Positions 1 to 7,919 of a stretch of DNA of 64,000 nucleotides are shown piece after piece. The notes beneath the pieces were generated by a model. The model was not told where the DNA came from. It saw only the letters and a program-made list of their open reading frames with translations, and ran no database searches. The first letter of the stretch is position 1. Every line of letters starts with the position of its first letter. Source of the stretch: DASCNA01 sp036011305 (GTDB lineage Bacteria > Verrucomicrobiota > Lentisphaeria > Victivallales > GWF2-38-69); contig DASCNA010000176.1 in assembly GCA_036011305.1 (NCBI GenBank), forward strand, positions 8,416 to 72,415, in the 5' to 3' direction. The position numbers and the translations under genes are program-made.

Positions 1-426
1 CTAATTGAAAGACCGAAACTCGGAATCGGTGTAATTATAGTAAACAGTGATAACAAGATTCTTATTGGAAAAAGAAAAGGCAGTCACGCACAATATTATT
101 CTATACCCGGCGGACATCTTGAGCTTGGTGAAACTTTTGAAGAAGCTGCAATTAAAGAAATAAAAGAAGAAACATCACTGAAGCTAATAAATCCAAAAGT
201 AATTTCTGTCATTAATGATTTAGAAACATACAGAAGTGAAGGTAAACATTATATTTCAATCTGTATGCTAGCAACTGAATATAGAGGTACTCCTAAAGTA
301 ATGGAACCTGATAAATGCGAAGGTTGGCAATGGTGCGATCCGAATAAACTTCCTACACCACATTTTGAGGCTAGCAGACAAACTATCCAATGTTATTTAC
401 AGAATAAATTTTATCTTAGTAATTAA
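1..426 (+). CDS. Nudix hydrolase, NUDT15/MutT-like, 5' end outside the window
   Basis: The reading frame is open from the first base and stops at TAA 424-426, so only the C-terminal 141 residues are present. The Nudix box follows GGHLELGE about 40 residues in. It has the G-x5-E start and the EE pair, but Lys replaces the usual Arg and Ser the usual Gly of the REUXEEXGU part. The lead-in (RPKLGIGV, GKRKGSH, SIPGGHLELGET) resembles the NUDT15-like branch, which hydrolyses nucleoside triphosphates or other nucleoside diphosphate derivatives. The Lys and Ser substitutions are conservative and do not by themselves imply inactivity. The real substrate cannot be told from the sequence. The family call is strong and the substrate is unknown. 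Confidence 0.85.
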   Translation, partial: LIERPKLGIGVIIVNSDNKILIGKRKGSHAQYYSIPGGHLELGETFEEAAIKEIKEETSLKLINPKVISVINDLETYRSEGKHYISICMLATEYRGTPKVMEPDKCEGWQWCDPNKLPTPHFEASRQTIQCYLQNKFYLSN

Positions 427-507
427 TTAATTTATCGATTAAATGCAATATATACTTAAATCAGCTATAATTATTTATTAATATCAATTAAGCAATAATA
501 AAATAAA

Positions 508-891
508 ATGTTTAAGAATATATATATAAGTTTACTTCTTTTGTCCTGCTTTATTTTTGTAGGATGTGCGCTGACAAGCACCAATTTTTCTAAAATGACA
601 GACCTGCCTACTGAAAATTTAGTTCCTTATCGTAGTGATATAGGTGCGACCAGTTATGGTTATACCATAATAGGTTTGATAATTATTGGTTCACCTACCT
701 ATCAGGAAACAATTAATAAAATATGGCGAGATTCAAAAATTCCTAAGAACGAAAGAGAAAATTACTCTCTTGTCAATATTAGAACTTCAAGCGGTACATC
801 ATGGAGTATATTTGTAATGAGCAGAAATTATTTAAATATAAATGCAGATATAGCTAAATATCGAAATTTAAAAGATCAGAAAAACTTCTAA
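508..891 (+). CDS. small lipoprotein of unknown function
   Basis: This is a 127-residue protein with a hydrophobic signal and a lipobox ending FVGC (Cys at about residue 20), so it should be lipid-anchored in the cell envelope. After the cysteine comes a polar stretch, then a short hydrophobic segment (YTIIGLIIIG), then a mixed C-terminal part. I do not recognise the family. It loosely recalls small TRL-type lipoproteins, but the match is too weak to use. Its TAA stop overlaps the ATG of the next gene by one base (TAATG), which suggests translational coupling. No strong Shine-Dalgarno is visible before the ATG. Confidence 0.75.
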   Translation: MFKNIYISLLLLSCFIFVGCALTSTNFSKMTDLPTENLVPYRSDIGATSYGYTIIGLIIIGSPTYQETINKIWRDSKIPKNERENYSLVNIRTSSGTSWSIFVMSRNYLNINADIAKYRNLKDQKNF

Positions 892-1091
892 TGTTTACTA
901 AAATATTTAAGTATAGAATAGAGTTACTGCTAATTATTCTCATAATTTTAATAGCAGTCATTTCTATATTAGCTAATTTTAAAATAGACCGTTTGATGAA
1001 CAATATGAGTGATATAAATCATGGTGTTCTCTCTATAACATCACAATGTAAGAAAATGGTCCAACTACTCTATAACATTAAAAATTTTTAA
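891..1091 (+). CDS. small single-span membrane protein, unknown
   Basis: This 66-residue protein has one strongly hydrophobic segment (about residues 9-29, LLLIILIILIAVISILA) preceded by basic residues and followed by a polar C-terminal tail. That predicts a single inner-membrane span with the N-terminus inside. It starts within the stop codon of the upstream lipoprotein gene, so the two are probably co-translated and may work together. No family is recognised. The coupling to a lipoprotein gene is the main reason to call it real. Confidence 0.55.
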   Translation: MFTKIFKYRIELLLIILIILIAVISILANFKIDRLMNNMSDINHGVLSITSQCKKMVQLLYNIKNF

Positions 1092-1127
1092 TATCTAAAT
1101 ATTATTTAAGCTTTAATTAAATACTCA

Positions 1128-2189
1128 TCAGAACCATTTTTTATTTAGTTTCTGATACTCACCTGATTCAATAAATTTAAAAAGACTGATATTATATTTC
1201 TTGCGCAGTTCGCTACCATTCTTAAATGCGATTGCATAGTCCTGATAAAATGATTTGATAGGGATTATATCATATTTATAAATTTTATTTTTTTTAAGAT
1301 AAAATTTCAAAAGCGGTTCATCATCAACCATTGCTACAGCCCTCTCATCACTTATTAAAGATATTCCGCTGGTAATTGTTTTGACTTCTACCACTCTAAC
1401 TGCATACTCTTTTAGCTCATTTGCTACAATTGCATCTTTAATTACAGTCACAGGCCTGTCTACCAAATCCCTTAAACCGTTAATATCATATTTAAGCTGT
1501 TTCATTGTGACAGTCGAAGTTAATAATGCTATTAACATACTAAACAGTGCAATTCCGCTAAATATTACAAAGATGCCGAAAAATTTTCCAATAGAACGTT
1601 TAGGATAAAAATCACCGTAACCAACTGTAGACATTGTAGTAATTGTCCACCAAACACCTAAAGCAACTCCTTTGAAATATCCTGACTTCATCCAATCGCT
1701 CTTATTTCTTTCAATAAACCAGATAATATGAGAAGAAATGATTATATAGACGACAAGAACAATAATCCACTCAAACACATTTTTAGATATAAATATATTT
1801 CTTATGGAATATAAAACAGATTTTTTAGGAACCAAGATCCCTGTTTTTGCACGATAATAAGGATGAGAGAAATCCATTTGATTTTCGTCTTTAGAAGATA
1901 TTGCTATTGCACCAATACCTAAATTAGCACCCCCGTCTCTCACAGTTTTTTTAAATTCGCTTATATCTTTAAAAACCTTATATTTTAGCATAATGTCAGG
2001 GTTAATATTTTTTGTCAACTGTTTCAACAGCTCAATTGAGTATCCAGATACATTACCATTTTTCCCAATATTAACAAAAGGTGGAGAATCATAAACTGCT
2101 ACAGTATAAACACTGGTAGCAGCATATGAGATTATAAAGAAATTTAAAAAAACTAAAAGTACAAATATATGTTTCCGATAAGTCATCAT
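1128..2189 (-). CDS. GluR0-type ligand-gated potassium channel (SBP_bac_3 split by a pore)
   Basis: The architecture is that of prokaryotic ionotropic glutamate receptors. From the ATG at 2189 there is a signal peptide (1-23), an S1 half of a type-3 periplasmic binding domain (about 26-125), M1 (139-158), a pore loop with the potassium filter TVGYGD (188-193), M2 (202-226), and the S2 half of the binding domain to residue 353. Ligand binding outside should gate K+ flow. The Arg that normally binds the ligand alpha-carboxylate, five residues before the conserved DFS, is Asp101 here, so the ligand may not be an alpha-amino acid. A GTG at 2240 would add 17 residues before the signal peptide. I prefer ATG 2189 because it starts a good signal peptide, though no strong Shine-Dalgarno supports either. 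Confidence 0.85.
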   Translation of the reverse strand: MMTYRKHIFVLLVFLNFFIISYAATSVYTVAVYDSPPFVNIGKNGNVSGYSIELLKQLTKNINPDIMLKYKVFKDISEFKKTVRDGGANLGIGAIAISSKDENQMDFSHPYYRAKTGILVPKKSVLYSIRNIFISKNVFEWIIVLVVYIIISSHIIWFIERNKSDWMKSGYFKGVALGVWWTITTMSTVGYGDFYPKRSIGKFFGIFVIFSGIALFSMLIALLTSTVTMKQLKYDINGLRDLVDRPVTVIKDAIVANELKEYAVRVVEVKTITSGISLISDERAVAMVDDEPLLKFYLKKNKIYKYDIIPIKSFYQDYAIAFKNGSELRKKYNISLFKFIESGEYQKLNKKWF

Positions 2190-2287
2190 ATTAATGATTT
2201 TAATATAAAGAAAAAAAATCTCAATAAAATCGCTTATCACTTTCGTTTAATAAAGGTATTTTTAAAGCTAATACTTATCAATAAAAA

Positions 2288-4534
2288 CTATTGATCAATA
2301 ATATCATAAGGCTTTATTGGAATTTTTTTAAACCTTTTTCCTGTGGCATTATAAATTGCATTTGTTATAGCAGATGCAACCGGAACTATAACAATTTCTC
2401 CTATTGCCTTAGCACCGAAAGGTCCGCTTTTATCTTCATTCTCAATAAATATGGATTTAATATTAAAATGTGAGTCAAGCGAGGTAGGAATCAAATATTC
2501 AGCAAATGAATCATTCCATTTTCCGTTTTTCTTTAATTCTATTGATTCAGTGAGGGCATACCCCATTCCCATTATAACACCGCCCTCAACCTGTCCTTCG
2601 GCAGCATCCTGATTTATCACTTTTCCTATTTCATTTATAGAAACAGTATCTTTCAACTCTACCATTCCTAATTCTTCATCAACCTCTACCCTGACAACTA
2701 CAGCACCAAAACAATACTTAACATGCGGCATCCCAAATGGCAGATGTGTAGGTGCATTTTTATAAGAAAAAGTAAATTTACCTTCACTAATAAGCTGTTT
2801 GCCAAGTTCATTACATTTATCTGTCAGATCATATAAATCTACAGGAACAATGTTTTCAGAATTCTTATTAAATACTTTCCCGCTTTTATAAACAAGCTCA
2901 TCTTGTTTATAGTTATAAAGTTTCGCTGTTGTTTTCAATATTTTATTTTTTAACTTTTCAGCAGCTCTGAGAAGAGAGTTGCCTACGCAGTATGTCATTC
3001 TTGATGCACATGTAATACCCCCATCAGGTGATGTTCTTGTAGATAAATCACTGACTTGAATTCTTGAATAATCAATTTCCATTGCTTCAGCCACCATCTG
3101 GGCGGCAACGGTTTTCAGCCCCTGTCCCAAGTCTGGTGCCCCTAGATGTATTAACAAATTACCGTTAGGTAAACATTCTATTCTATTTTTAGATATATCG
3201 GGAACACCTTTCCCAAGTCCATAAGGTTGTAATACAAGCCCCATTGCAACGCCGCTGACCTTACCACTAGATACCGGAATTTCATTAAGTTTATCAGACT
3301 CATTTATTGCCAACTCAAGACATTTTGCTGCATTTTCAGCCTGTTCAACTTTAACTTTTGTATAAGTTGAATCACCTTTTTTAAAAATATTGATTTTCCT
3401 TACTGCAACCGGTTCCAAATTTAGCTTATGAGCCATAATATCAATCATACTTTCAAGAGCAAAATTACTTTGCGGAACACCAAAACCCCTAAATGCACCT
3501 GCAATTGGTGAATTTGTATATGTCAGATAAGCTTCGCCTTTCACATTATCAATTTTGTATACACCTGAAATAGTTTCTGTTAAGAGCTGAGCTACTGGAG
3601 GGCCATAAGTTGCGTAAGGTCCTGTATTTACATACGATTTGACATGTAAAGCAGTAATTTTTCCATTATTCCTTATACCTATTTTACAATGTATCTCACA
3701 GGCATGTCTTTTAGGATGAGCATTTATTGACTCTTCTCTGGTATTTAGAAGTTTGACTGTTCCTTTTATCTTCCAAGCAGCCAATGAAGCAAGGATAGGT
3801 AAACTGGAGTCTTCTTTACCACCAAATGCACCACCTACGGCATTTATTCTTACATCAACTTCTGATTTATCAATATTTAGAGTTTCCGAAATCAGATCCC
3901 TGTCTATAAAAGGTGTCTGTGAACTAACCCATGCAATAACCTTTCCATCATCATATTTTGCTGCAGCAACTTCCTGTTCAAGATATGCATGGTAAGTTGT
4001 TGGTAAATGAAAAATTTCTTCAAAAATATTATCTGCAGCTTTAAAACCTTTTTCTAAATTGCCATCTCCGATATTTGTTTCAGATACTAAATTAGAATTA
4101 TTATGTATTTTAATACTATTGCTCTTAAGCGCTTCAATAGGATCAAATACTGCTGGCAACTTTTTATAAGCAACCTTGATTTTTTTCATAGCCTTTTGCG
4201 CTATATCATAAGATTCACCTATAACAATTGCTATAGGTTCACCTATAAATCTGACTTTATCACAAGCTAACACAGGTCTGTCGGGAATGATAACCCCATA
4301 TTTTTTGCTTCCCGGTATATCTTTATAGGTAATAATTTCAACAATTCCTTTGATTTCTACAGCTTCTGAAAAATCAATCTTTTTAATTTCTGCATGATGA
4401 TGAGCACTTCGGAGAATTACTCCATATTTCATATCCTTAAGAAAAAGATCTCCAACATACTTTGTTTTTCCAGTTACTTTTCCTGCAGCATCAATACGCT
4501 TTTCAGGTTTTCCTACTGTCATATACTCACTCAT
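2288..4534 (-). CDS. molybdenum hydroxylase large (Mo-cofactor) subunit, xanthine dehydrogenase type
   Basis: This 748-residue protein has the length and layout of separate molybdopterin subunits of the xanthine oxidase family. The N-terminal Ald_Xan_dh a/b domain runs to about residue 130 and the Mo-binding domains follow. Visible motifs include the cofactor loop VGGAFGGKED, the AFRGFGVPQ segment bearing the Arg that orients purine-type substrates in xanthine dehydrogenases, a GQGLKT loop, and the catalytic Glu in GAKAIGE near the C-terminus. It is the third gene of an FAD-FeS-Mo operon and overlaps the FeS gene by four bases (ATGA). Xanthine or a related N-heterocycle is the likely substrate, but aldehydes or nicotinate derivatives cannot be excluded. 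No Mo-cofactor insertion chaperone gene is nearby. Confidence 0.88.
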   Translation of the reverse strand: MSEYMTVGKPEKRIDAAGKVTGKTKYVGDLFLKDMKYGVILRSAHHHAEIKKIDFSEAVEIKGIVEIITYKDIPGSKKYGVIIPDRPVLACDKVRFIGEPIAIVIGESYDIAQKAMKKIKVAYKKLPAVFDPIEALKSNSIKIHNNSNLVSETNIGDGNLEKGFKAADNIFEEIFHLPTTYHAYLEQEVAAAKYDDGKVIAWVSSQTPFIDRDLISETLNIDKSEVDVRINAVGGAFGGKEDSSLPILASLAAWKIKGTVKLLNTREESINAHPKRHACEIHCKIGIRNNGKITALHVKSYVNTGPYATYGPPVAQLLTETISGVYKIDNVKGEAYLTYTNSPIAGAFRGFGVPQSNFALESMIDIMAHKLNLEPVAVRKINIFKKGDSTYTKVKVEQAENAAKCLELAINESDKLNEIPVSSGKVSGVAMGLVLQPYGLGKGVPDISKNRIECLPNGNLLIHLGAPDLGQGLKTVAAQMVAEAMEIDYSRIQVSDLSTRTSPDGGITCASRMTYCVGNSLLRAAEKLKNKILKTTAKLYNYKQDELVYKSGKVFNKNSENIVPVDLYDLTDKCNELGKQLISEGKFTFSYKNAPTHLPFGMPHVKYCFGAVVVRVEVDEELGMVELKDTVSINEIGKVINQDAAEGQVEGGVIMGMGYALTESIELKKNGKWNDSFAEYLIPTSLDSHFNIKSIFIENEDKSGPFGAKAIGEIVIVPVASAITNAIYNATGKRFKKIPIKPYDIIDQ

Positions 4535-5010
4535 AATTTATGCATCCTTTCAGAAGCAATTTTGATAGCCTCTGCTATCTTGACATAACCCGTACATCTA
4601 CACAAGTTTCCTGATATAGCAGTTCTTATCTGAGTTTCATCAGGTTTTCCATTCTTGTCAAGCAATGCTTTAGCTGACATTATCATACCTGGTGTACAAT
4701 AACCGCATTGAACAGCTCCTGCTTCTATGAATGCTACCTGCAGTTTATGGAGCTTTCCATTTTTCTCCAAAGATTCAATAGTCTCGATTTCACTGCCATC
4801 AGACTGTCCAACAAGAATCAGGCAGGAGTTGACTGCCTTTCCGTTCATTATTACAGTGCAGGCCCCACATTCACCTTCACCACAGCCTTCCTTTGCTCCT
4901 GTCAAGCCTATATCTTCACGCAATAATTGCAGAAGTGTTCTATTTGGATACGTCTCTATCAAATATTTTTCTTTATTAATAATAATTTTTATTTTTATTT
5001 TCTCCATCAT
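4531..5010 (-). CDS. molybdenum hydroxylase small subunit, two [2Fe-2S] clusters
   Basis: This 159-residue protein carries a plant-type ferredoxin domain with GCGEGECGACTV plus a later Cys (NSC), then the all-alpha second cluster domain with CGYCTPGM and CRCTG. These are the eight cysteines expected for the electron-transfer subunit that links the Mo site to FAD. It sits between the FAD and Mo subunit genes. The protein begins with two Met codons (5010 and 5007). The AAAGGAG Shine-Dalgarno at 5014-5020 is only 3 bases from the first and 6 from the second, so translation more likely starts at 5007. The assignment is firm. The substrate of the complex is not. Confidence 0.92.
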   Translation of the reverse strand: MMEKIKIKIIINKEKYLIETYPNRTLLQLLREDIGLTGAKEGCGEGECGACTVIMNGKAVNSCLILVGQSDGSEIETIESLEKNGKLHKLQVAFIEAGAVQCGYCTPGMIMSAKALLDKNGKPDETQIRTAISGNLCRCTGYVKIAEAIKIASERMHKL

Positions 5011-5018
5011 GTACTCCT

Positions 5019-5870
5019 TTAGTTCTCCAGCAGCAAATCATTTAATATTCTAGATAAAAGTTCACAAATAGTTTTCCGCCTATATCCAACAGTAGACCTT
5101 AGATCACTGATTGGGGAAATCTCGTTTATTAAAATATCTTTAGCTTTACTAATAATCTGATCATCAATTATGTTTTCAGATAAATATTCTTCAGTCTTAT
5201 AACATCTTAAAGGTACAGGGGCTACAGAACCTGCTGCAATTCTCACATGATTAATCCTGTTATCTGCATCCAAAACTATTTTGACAGCCAAACTTGCTGT
5301 AGCAATTACAAGCCCTTTTCTCAACCCGACTTTTTTAAAAAAATCTTTACAGTTTCTTCTTTTAAAGAAAGTAACTTTGTTTATTATTTCATTAGGAGAG
5401 ATATCAGTAACTCCCTTGCTTTTAAAAAAATCCTCCAATTGCACTTCCCTATCTCCTTCTTCAGAAGATACAGTTAAAACAGCATCAAGGCAGATTAAAG
5501 GCAAAACTGAATCTGCAGCGGGAGATGCATTAGCTATATTACCTCCAATAGTCGCTCTATTCTGGATCATAGGAGAACCAATTTGGCTTGAAGCATCAGC
5601 CAAGCCTGGTGCATATTCTCTAATTATCTCACTTTCATATATTTCTTTAAAAGTAGTCAGTGCACCCAACTCTATTTCGTCATCAAACTCTCTTATGTAG
5701 TTAAGTTTTTTAATTTGAGAAATATCAATAAGATTTTTAGGTGCAGTTTCTGTCTTCCTAAAAAATGGAATTAGATCAGTTCCTCCTGCAATAATTTTAC
5801 TTTCATTACCTAATAATTGAAATAAGTCTTTTAAACTATTAGGCTGCATATAATCAAACTCAACGTTCAT
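5019..5870 (-). CDS. molybdenum hydroxylase medium (FAD-binding) subunit
   Basis: This is a 283-residue member of the xanthine dehydrogenase/CO dehydrogenase FAD-subunit family. The FAD motifs are AGGTDLIP near residue 28 and the GGNIANASPAADSVLPL block near residue 110, followed by the C-terminal CO_deh_flav_C domain ending in YRRKTI. It is the first gene of the three-gene operon, preceded by AGGAGAAG with good spacing. It passes electrons from the FeS subunit to NAD or another acceptor. The order FAD-FeS-Mo is common for bacterial xanthine dehydrogenases of Gram-negative anaerobes. Confidence 0.9.
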   Translation of the reverse strand: MNVEFDYMQPNSLKDLFQLLGNESKIIAGGTDLIPFFRKTETAPKNLIDISQIKKLNYIREFDDEIELGALTTFKEIYESEIIREYAPGLADASSQIGSPMIQNRATIGGNIANASPAADSVLPLICLDAVLTVSSEEGDREVQLEDFFKSKGVTDISPNEIINKVTFFKRRNCKDFFKKVGLRKGLVIATASLAVKIVLDADNRINHVRIAAGSVAPVPLRCYKTEEYLSENIIDDQIISKAKDILINEISPISDLRSTVGYRRKTICELLSRILNDLLLEN

Positions 5871-5922
5871 CTACTTCTCCTGAATTATAAATTTTCGGAA
5901 TAATTAAATCTACAATATATTA

Positions 5923-7767
5923 TTAACGCGATCTATCGCTAAGAAGGAATATATCTTTTAGATTATCTTCCCCTTTAGCATTCAGCCACTTTTTCTGGAA
6001 ATCTTTTCTGTCTATAGTCTGGGCAATTGCGGCAAGAGTTTTTAAGTGAAAATTACGTTCATCTTTTGTGCCTATAATAACAAAAACAGCATTTATATTC
6101 TGAGCACCGTCAGATATTTTTATTCCATCTTTGCACCTGGCCATCAAAATAGTAAATTTCTTTTCACCTTCTATTATAATATGAGGAATTGCGACTGTTT
6201 CAGTAAGTACTGTACTGCTTTCTTTCTCACGGTTCACAAACTTCTCAACAAGTTCTTTAGAAGTGATATTGATTTCAGGTGCTAAAATATCAGATGCAGA
6301 CGTGATAAATTTTTCGCCATCTACCGATTTTTCAAAATCAAGAACATGACATTTTTTTATCATGTCATCGAATCTGTCATGAACAATTTCATCTCTTTCT
6401 ACAAGGATGTTTTTCAATTCTTCTTCCAACTTGTTTGATGCTATCTGTTTATTGGTAATCCTTGCCAATAGATGAAGCAAAGCATATTCGTGTTTACTTC
6501 TAGATTTACCATAGAAATAGTATATTGCTACTGCTAAGATAAGAAGCCCCAGAAATATTTCAATTGTGGCTAATCCCATATCAATAATAAAGAAACTGAA
6601 TACAATAATACTTATAATCTGAAGCCATGGATAAAATGGTGCTTTAAAACTCGGATTATAGTTCTGGAGTTTACTTTCCCTTAATATTATAACAGCAACA
6701 TTTGCAAAAACATTGGCTGCAAGTACAACTGTAGACGCCGCTTTAACAAGTGTGTCTAATTTTAGAAACAGTGATAAACCTATGAGGATACCTGTTGTTA
6801 CAAGTGCTATAATCGGTGTTTGACTACGTTTGCTCAGTTTCATAAAACCTTGAGGGATCAAACAATCTCTGCCTAGAGCCACAGGATAGCGTGAAGCTGA
6901 CATTATACCGGCTATTGCTGTAGTAACAAAGGCAAGAATAGCAGCTATGGTTATTATCACAAATCCTGGAGTTCCCATAAATACTCTTGCAGTATCCGCC
7001 ACAGGAGTTAAAGATACAGAAAGTTTATCCCCCGGATATCCTCCTACAGTAATAAAAAGTAAAACAGTATAGATAATTGTAACAATTATAACAGAAGAGA
7101 TGAGTCCCAACGGTATATTTTTTTTGGGGTTTTTTACCTCTTCAGAAATACTGGTTATACTTATAAGTCCTCCATAAGAAACAAATACGAATCCTGCTGT
7201 TGCAAAAATAGGATTGATTCCTTTAGGAAGTAAAGGTGTAAAATGATGAGGTTGTATATTAAAACTGCCCACAAAAATATAAATTACCATTAATAATAAA
7301 AGTCCCAGCACGAGAATAACTTCAAGCTTAGCTGTTTCCTGAACACCGTAAATATTTATAACAACAAAAATAACACATAAAATTAAAGCTGATATAATGA
7401 GCGGAAATCCAGTTAAAAGATAAATAATTTCAGCCATACCAAATATTGCAAATGAGCTTTTCAGAGCTATTGCCAACCAGCTAAACAATCCCGATATTGT
7501 TCCGCTCAAAGGTCCGAGGCTCCTCGTGACAAAATAATAATCTCCACCTGCCTTGGGCATTGCAGTTGAAAGCTCAATTACGCTTAGAGCTCCGAGAAGA
7601 GCCATAATCCCTGCCAGACAGTAGGAAACAAAAACCAAAGGTCCACTATTAGAATACGCCATGCCCGGCAGGATAAAAATACCTGAACTGATCATTGCAC
7701 CGGTCGCAATACAAAATACGTGAATAAAAGACAGTTCTTTCTTTAGCTTCATACAAAGGGGGAGCAC
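5923..7767 (-). CDS. APC-family amino-acid permease fused to a PTS EIIA type-2 domain
   Basis: The first ~430 residues form an APC-superfamily permease with about 12 membrane spans. The first span carries the typical GAMISSGIFILPG substrate loop and a later loop has KAGGDYYFV. A soluble linker follows, then a C-terminal EIIA domain of the fructose/mannitol type from about residue 465, whose phosphorylatable His lies in VAIPHI at about 529. This suggests amino-acid transport controlled by the phosphorylation state of a PTS chain. A PtsP-type enzyme I is encoded at 46-48.3 kb, though no HPr gene is visible. The start is uncertain: GTG 7767 as given, or ATG 7752 (MKLKKELSF), which matches the usual N-terminus of the family. 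Neither has a clear Shine-Dalgarno. Confidence 0.85.
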   Translation of the reverse strand: MLPLCMKLKKELSFIHVFCIATGAMISSGIFILPGMAYSNSGPLVFVSYCLAGIMALLGALSVIELSTAMPKAGGDYYFVTRSLGPLSGTISGLFSWLAIALKSSFAIFGMAEIIYLLTGFPLIISALILCVIFVVINIYGVQETAKLEVILVLGLLLLMVIYIFVGSFNIQPHHFTPLLPKGINPIFATAGFVFVSYGGLISITSISEEVKNPKKNIPLGLISSVIIVTIIYTVLLFITVGGYPGDKLSVSLTPVADTARVFMGTPGFVIITIAAILAFVTTAIAGIMSASRYPVALGRDCLIPQGFMKLSKRSQTPIIALVTTGILIGLSLFLKLDTLVKAASTVVLAANVFANVAVIILRESKLQNYNPSFKAPFYPWLQIISIIVFSFFIIDMGLATIEIFLGLLILAVAIYYFYGKSRSKHEYALLHLLARITNKQIASNKLEEELKNILVERDEIVHDRFDDMIKKCHVLDFEKSVDGEKFITSASDILAPEINITSKELVEKFVNREKESSTVLTETVAIPHIIIEGEKKFTILMARCKDGIKISDGAQNINAVFVIIGTKDERNFHLKTLAAIAQTIDRKDFQKKWLNAKGEDNLKDIFLLSDRSR

Positions 7768-7919
7768 TTTCTTTATTTATAATTCTAAAATTAAAGTTAG
7801 TTCTATGATGGTTTAATTAAAAAATTTTGATTTATGAAAAAGAATTTTCTTTAAAATAGCTTTATTAGTATTATTTAAAAGTTTTTTTACAACATTTTTA
7901 TATTTAGATAAATCTCATA

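Noticed and set aside
5281..5700. Long reading frame on the plus strand across the FAD subunit gene
   Set aside because: It is antisense to a well-supported gene, has low-complexity content and no ribosome-binding site. Other overlapping frames of this kind throughout the window were treated in the same way.
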